A stretch of DNA of 64,000 nucleotides from Corynebacterium yudongzhengii. Lineage in GTDB: Bacteria; Actinomycetota; Actinomycetes; Mycobacteriales; Mycobacteriaceae. The notes beneath the pieces were generated by a model. It had not been told where the DNA came from. It made no database searches and was given only the letters and a program-made list of their open reading frames with translations. The position numbers were made by a program, and so were the translations under genes. This document shows, in pieces, positions 62,536 to 64,000 of this stretch (its first letter is position 1; each line of letters opens with the position of its first letter). The stretch spans positions 1,674,001-1,738,000 of the forward strand of contig NZ_CP026947.1 in the NCBI RefSeq assembly GCF_003065405.1, read 5' to 3'.

Positions 62536-64000
62536 TTAGAGCTTGTCCATCGGCAAGCCGGGCATGATCATCAGGCGCACGATGCCCTTCGACCCGAAGT
62601 CGATCGTGGCGAAGGGTTTACCCGCCATGGAGGTCACCTCCGTGACCTTGCCTAGGCCGTATTTCTGGTGATTAACGCGGTCGCCAATCTCCAGCGAGAG
62701 CGTCGCACCACCCGCGCCGGCCTTCGGTAGGGTGCGCCGGCGTCGCTGCGCGGGCTTCGTGTTCCGGGTCATCGGCTGCGGTTCCGGTAAATCCCACGCG
62801 GACGAGTAGGTGCGCTGGGGTTCTTCTCGACGCCACTCAATCAGCTCCTCCGGGATCTCTTCTAAGAACCGGCTCGGCGGGTTTTGCGCCGGCGGGCCCC
62901 AGGATGAGCGCAGCATCGCCCGCGTGATGTAAAGCTGCCGACGGGCACGCGTGATGCCGACGTAGGCGAGGCGGCGTTCCTCGGAAAGCTCGTCTGGGTT
63001 CCCCAGCGAGCGGACGTGCGGGAACTGCCCGTCTTCGAAACCGATGAGGAAAACCACCGGGAACTCGAGTCCCTTGGCGGTGTGCAGGGTCATCAGGGTG
63101 ACCACGCCTTGGTCTTCGTCGGGAATCTGATCCGCATCGGCCACCAGGGAGACGCGCTCGAGGAACGCCTGCAGCGAGCCGGGGCGGGCCTCTCCTTCCT
63201 CGAGTTCGATCTCGTCACCGTCCATGTCGGCATAGGCCATCTGGTTGGCGGCCTCGGAGGAGAACTCGCGGGCGACCGAGACCATCTCGTTGAGGTTATC
63301 CAGGCGCGTGGCGTCCTGCGGGTCGTTGGAGGCCTCGAGCTCCGCGCGGTAGCCCGTGGCATCGAGCACGTCGTTGATGAGCTCGCCTAAATCAGGCATG
63401 CCGGTGACCTCGTTGGTCATCGACGGCATGCGTTCTCTGATGCCGCTCATCATCTCGGTGAAGCGTCCGATGGCGTTCTTCGCGCGGGGGTTGAGGGCGC
63501 TGATCTGGTCGGCGGCGGCGTCGTGAAGCGCGCGTCCGAAAGAGATGCCGTGGTTGTCGGCGTGCAGCGCCACCTGGCCCTGCGCCTTGTCGCCGATGCC
63601 GCGGCGCGGGGTGTTGATGATGCGCCGCAGGCTCACCGTGTCGTCCAGGTTATCGAGAACCCTCAGGTAGGCGATGATGTCGCGGATCTCGCGGCGTTCG
63701 TAGAAGCGCGTGCCGCCGACCACCTTGTAGGAGATGCCGGAGCGAATGAAGATGTCCTCCAGCGCACGCGAGGCGCTGTTGGTGCGATACATGATCGCGA
63801 AGTCGTTGTAGCTCGCGCCCTCGTCGACGAGCCGGTCGATCTCGCTGGCGATGAACCGGGCCTCGTCATGTTCGTTATCCGCGACGTAGCCGATGATCTT
63901 TGCGCCCTCGCCGTGATCGGTCCACAGGTTCTTCACCCGGCGCCCCTCGTTGCGGGCGATCACGGCATTGGCCGCCGACAAAATAGTCTGGGTGGAGCGG
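62536..64000 (-). CDS. pcrA: ATP-dependent DNA helicase PcrA/UvrD (C-terminal part)
   Basis: This is the 3' part of a superfamily 1 helicase; 487 residues are visible and the N-terminal Walker A region lies beyond the window. It shows motif IV-type TNSASRALEDIF, motif V HTAKGLEFPVVFLIGFEDGQFPH and motif VI EERRLAYVGITRARRQLY. The C-terminal tudor-like region (IGDRVNHQKYGLGKVTEV) that binds RNA polymerase in PcrA is present. It acts in repair and replication. Confidence 0.94.
   Translation of the reverse strand, partial: RSTQTILSAANAVIARNEGRRVKNLWTDHGEGAKIIGYVADNEHDEARFIASEIDRLVDEGASYNDFAIMYRTNSASRALEDIFIRSGISYKVVGGTRFYERREIRDIIAYLRVLDNLDDTVSLRRIINTPRRGIGDKAQGQVALHADNHGISFGRALHDAAADQISALNPRAKNAIGRFTEMMSGIRERMPSMTNEVTGMPDLGELINDVLDATGYRAELEASNDPQDATRLDNLNEMVSVAREFSSEAANQMAYADMDGDEIELEEGEARPGSLQAFLERVSLVADADQIPDEDQGVVTLMTLHTAKGLEFPVVFLIGFEDGQFPHVRSLGNPDELSEERRLAYVGITRARRQLYITRAMLRSSWGPPAQNPPSRFLEEIPEELIEWRREEPQRTYSSAWDLPEPQPMTRNTKPAQRRRRTLPKAGAGGATLSLEIGDRVNHQKYGLGKVTEVTSMAGKPFATIDFGSKGIVRLMIMPGLPMDKL

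Overview
The window is a high-GC Gram-positive chromosome segment that I read as Corynebacterium. The calls that point there are AmtR beside rpsR-rpsN-rpmG-rpmB, the Glp (gephyrin-like) and GlpR divisome pair next to galU, a roughly 480-residue GapB-type glyceraldehyde-3-phosphate dehydrogenase, Rpf2 beside ksgA-ispE, a BetP-like carrier, a bacterial Pmt mannosyltransferase, and PerM upstream of purN-purH. The species cannot be fixed from sequence alone. Most of the window is conserved core genome, interrupted by a few accessory patches.

Layout. 1-5 kb: end of a FAD dehydrogenase and a ribose-type operon (regulator, ATPase, permease, binding protein) preceded by a tandem operator. 5-10.8 kb: pth, a small secreted peptide, an FMN reductase, a PepSY-like lipoprotein, prfC, a patatin and a small unknown protein. 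10.9-13.3 kb: a two-gene sulfolipid operon (sqdB-sqdX type). 13.3-15.1 kb: a type I pullulanase. 15.1-18.2 kb: an accessory patch with an IS3-family element next to a decayed MacB-like ABC exporter. 18.2-27 kb: gapB, an acyl-CoA hydrolase, a frameshifted HAD hydrolase, ppk2 and an ABC-F ATPase. 27-35.6 kb: ispE-ksgA, rpf2, tatD, a GNAT, an MFS carrier and metG. 35.7-42.6 kb: betP, rsmI, pmt, a zinc-finger membrane protein, doxX and an ogt-tag repair pair. 42.6-44.7 kb: a mostly non-coding island with a broken helix-turn-helix gene, a decayed Phd-type antitoxin and a modular array of long palindromes. 44.7-53 kb: glpR, a RimJ-like GNAT, glp, galU, a 5-FCL gene, a SAF protein, mscL, a MoaB-like gene and an HtrA protease. 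53.7-55.5 kb: six ribosomal protein genes, none carrying zinc-binding cysteine pairs. 55.7-64 kb: amtR, the perM-purN-purH operon, two secreted M23 peptidases in tandem and the 3' part of pcrA.

The most unusual content is non-coding. There is a palindrome array at 43.5-44.3 kb and a family of roughly 100-bp imperfect palindromes with five copies at 6.4, 24.5, 24.7, 53.3 and 53.5 kb. Two tandem hairpins lie at 61.1-61.3 kb between the M23 genes, and a perfect 17-bp inverted repeat lies at 18.1 kb. The most interesting pathway is the apparent sulfoquinovosyl lipid operon. No rRNA or tRNA gene and no CRISPR array was found.
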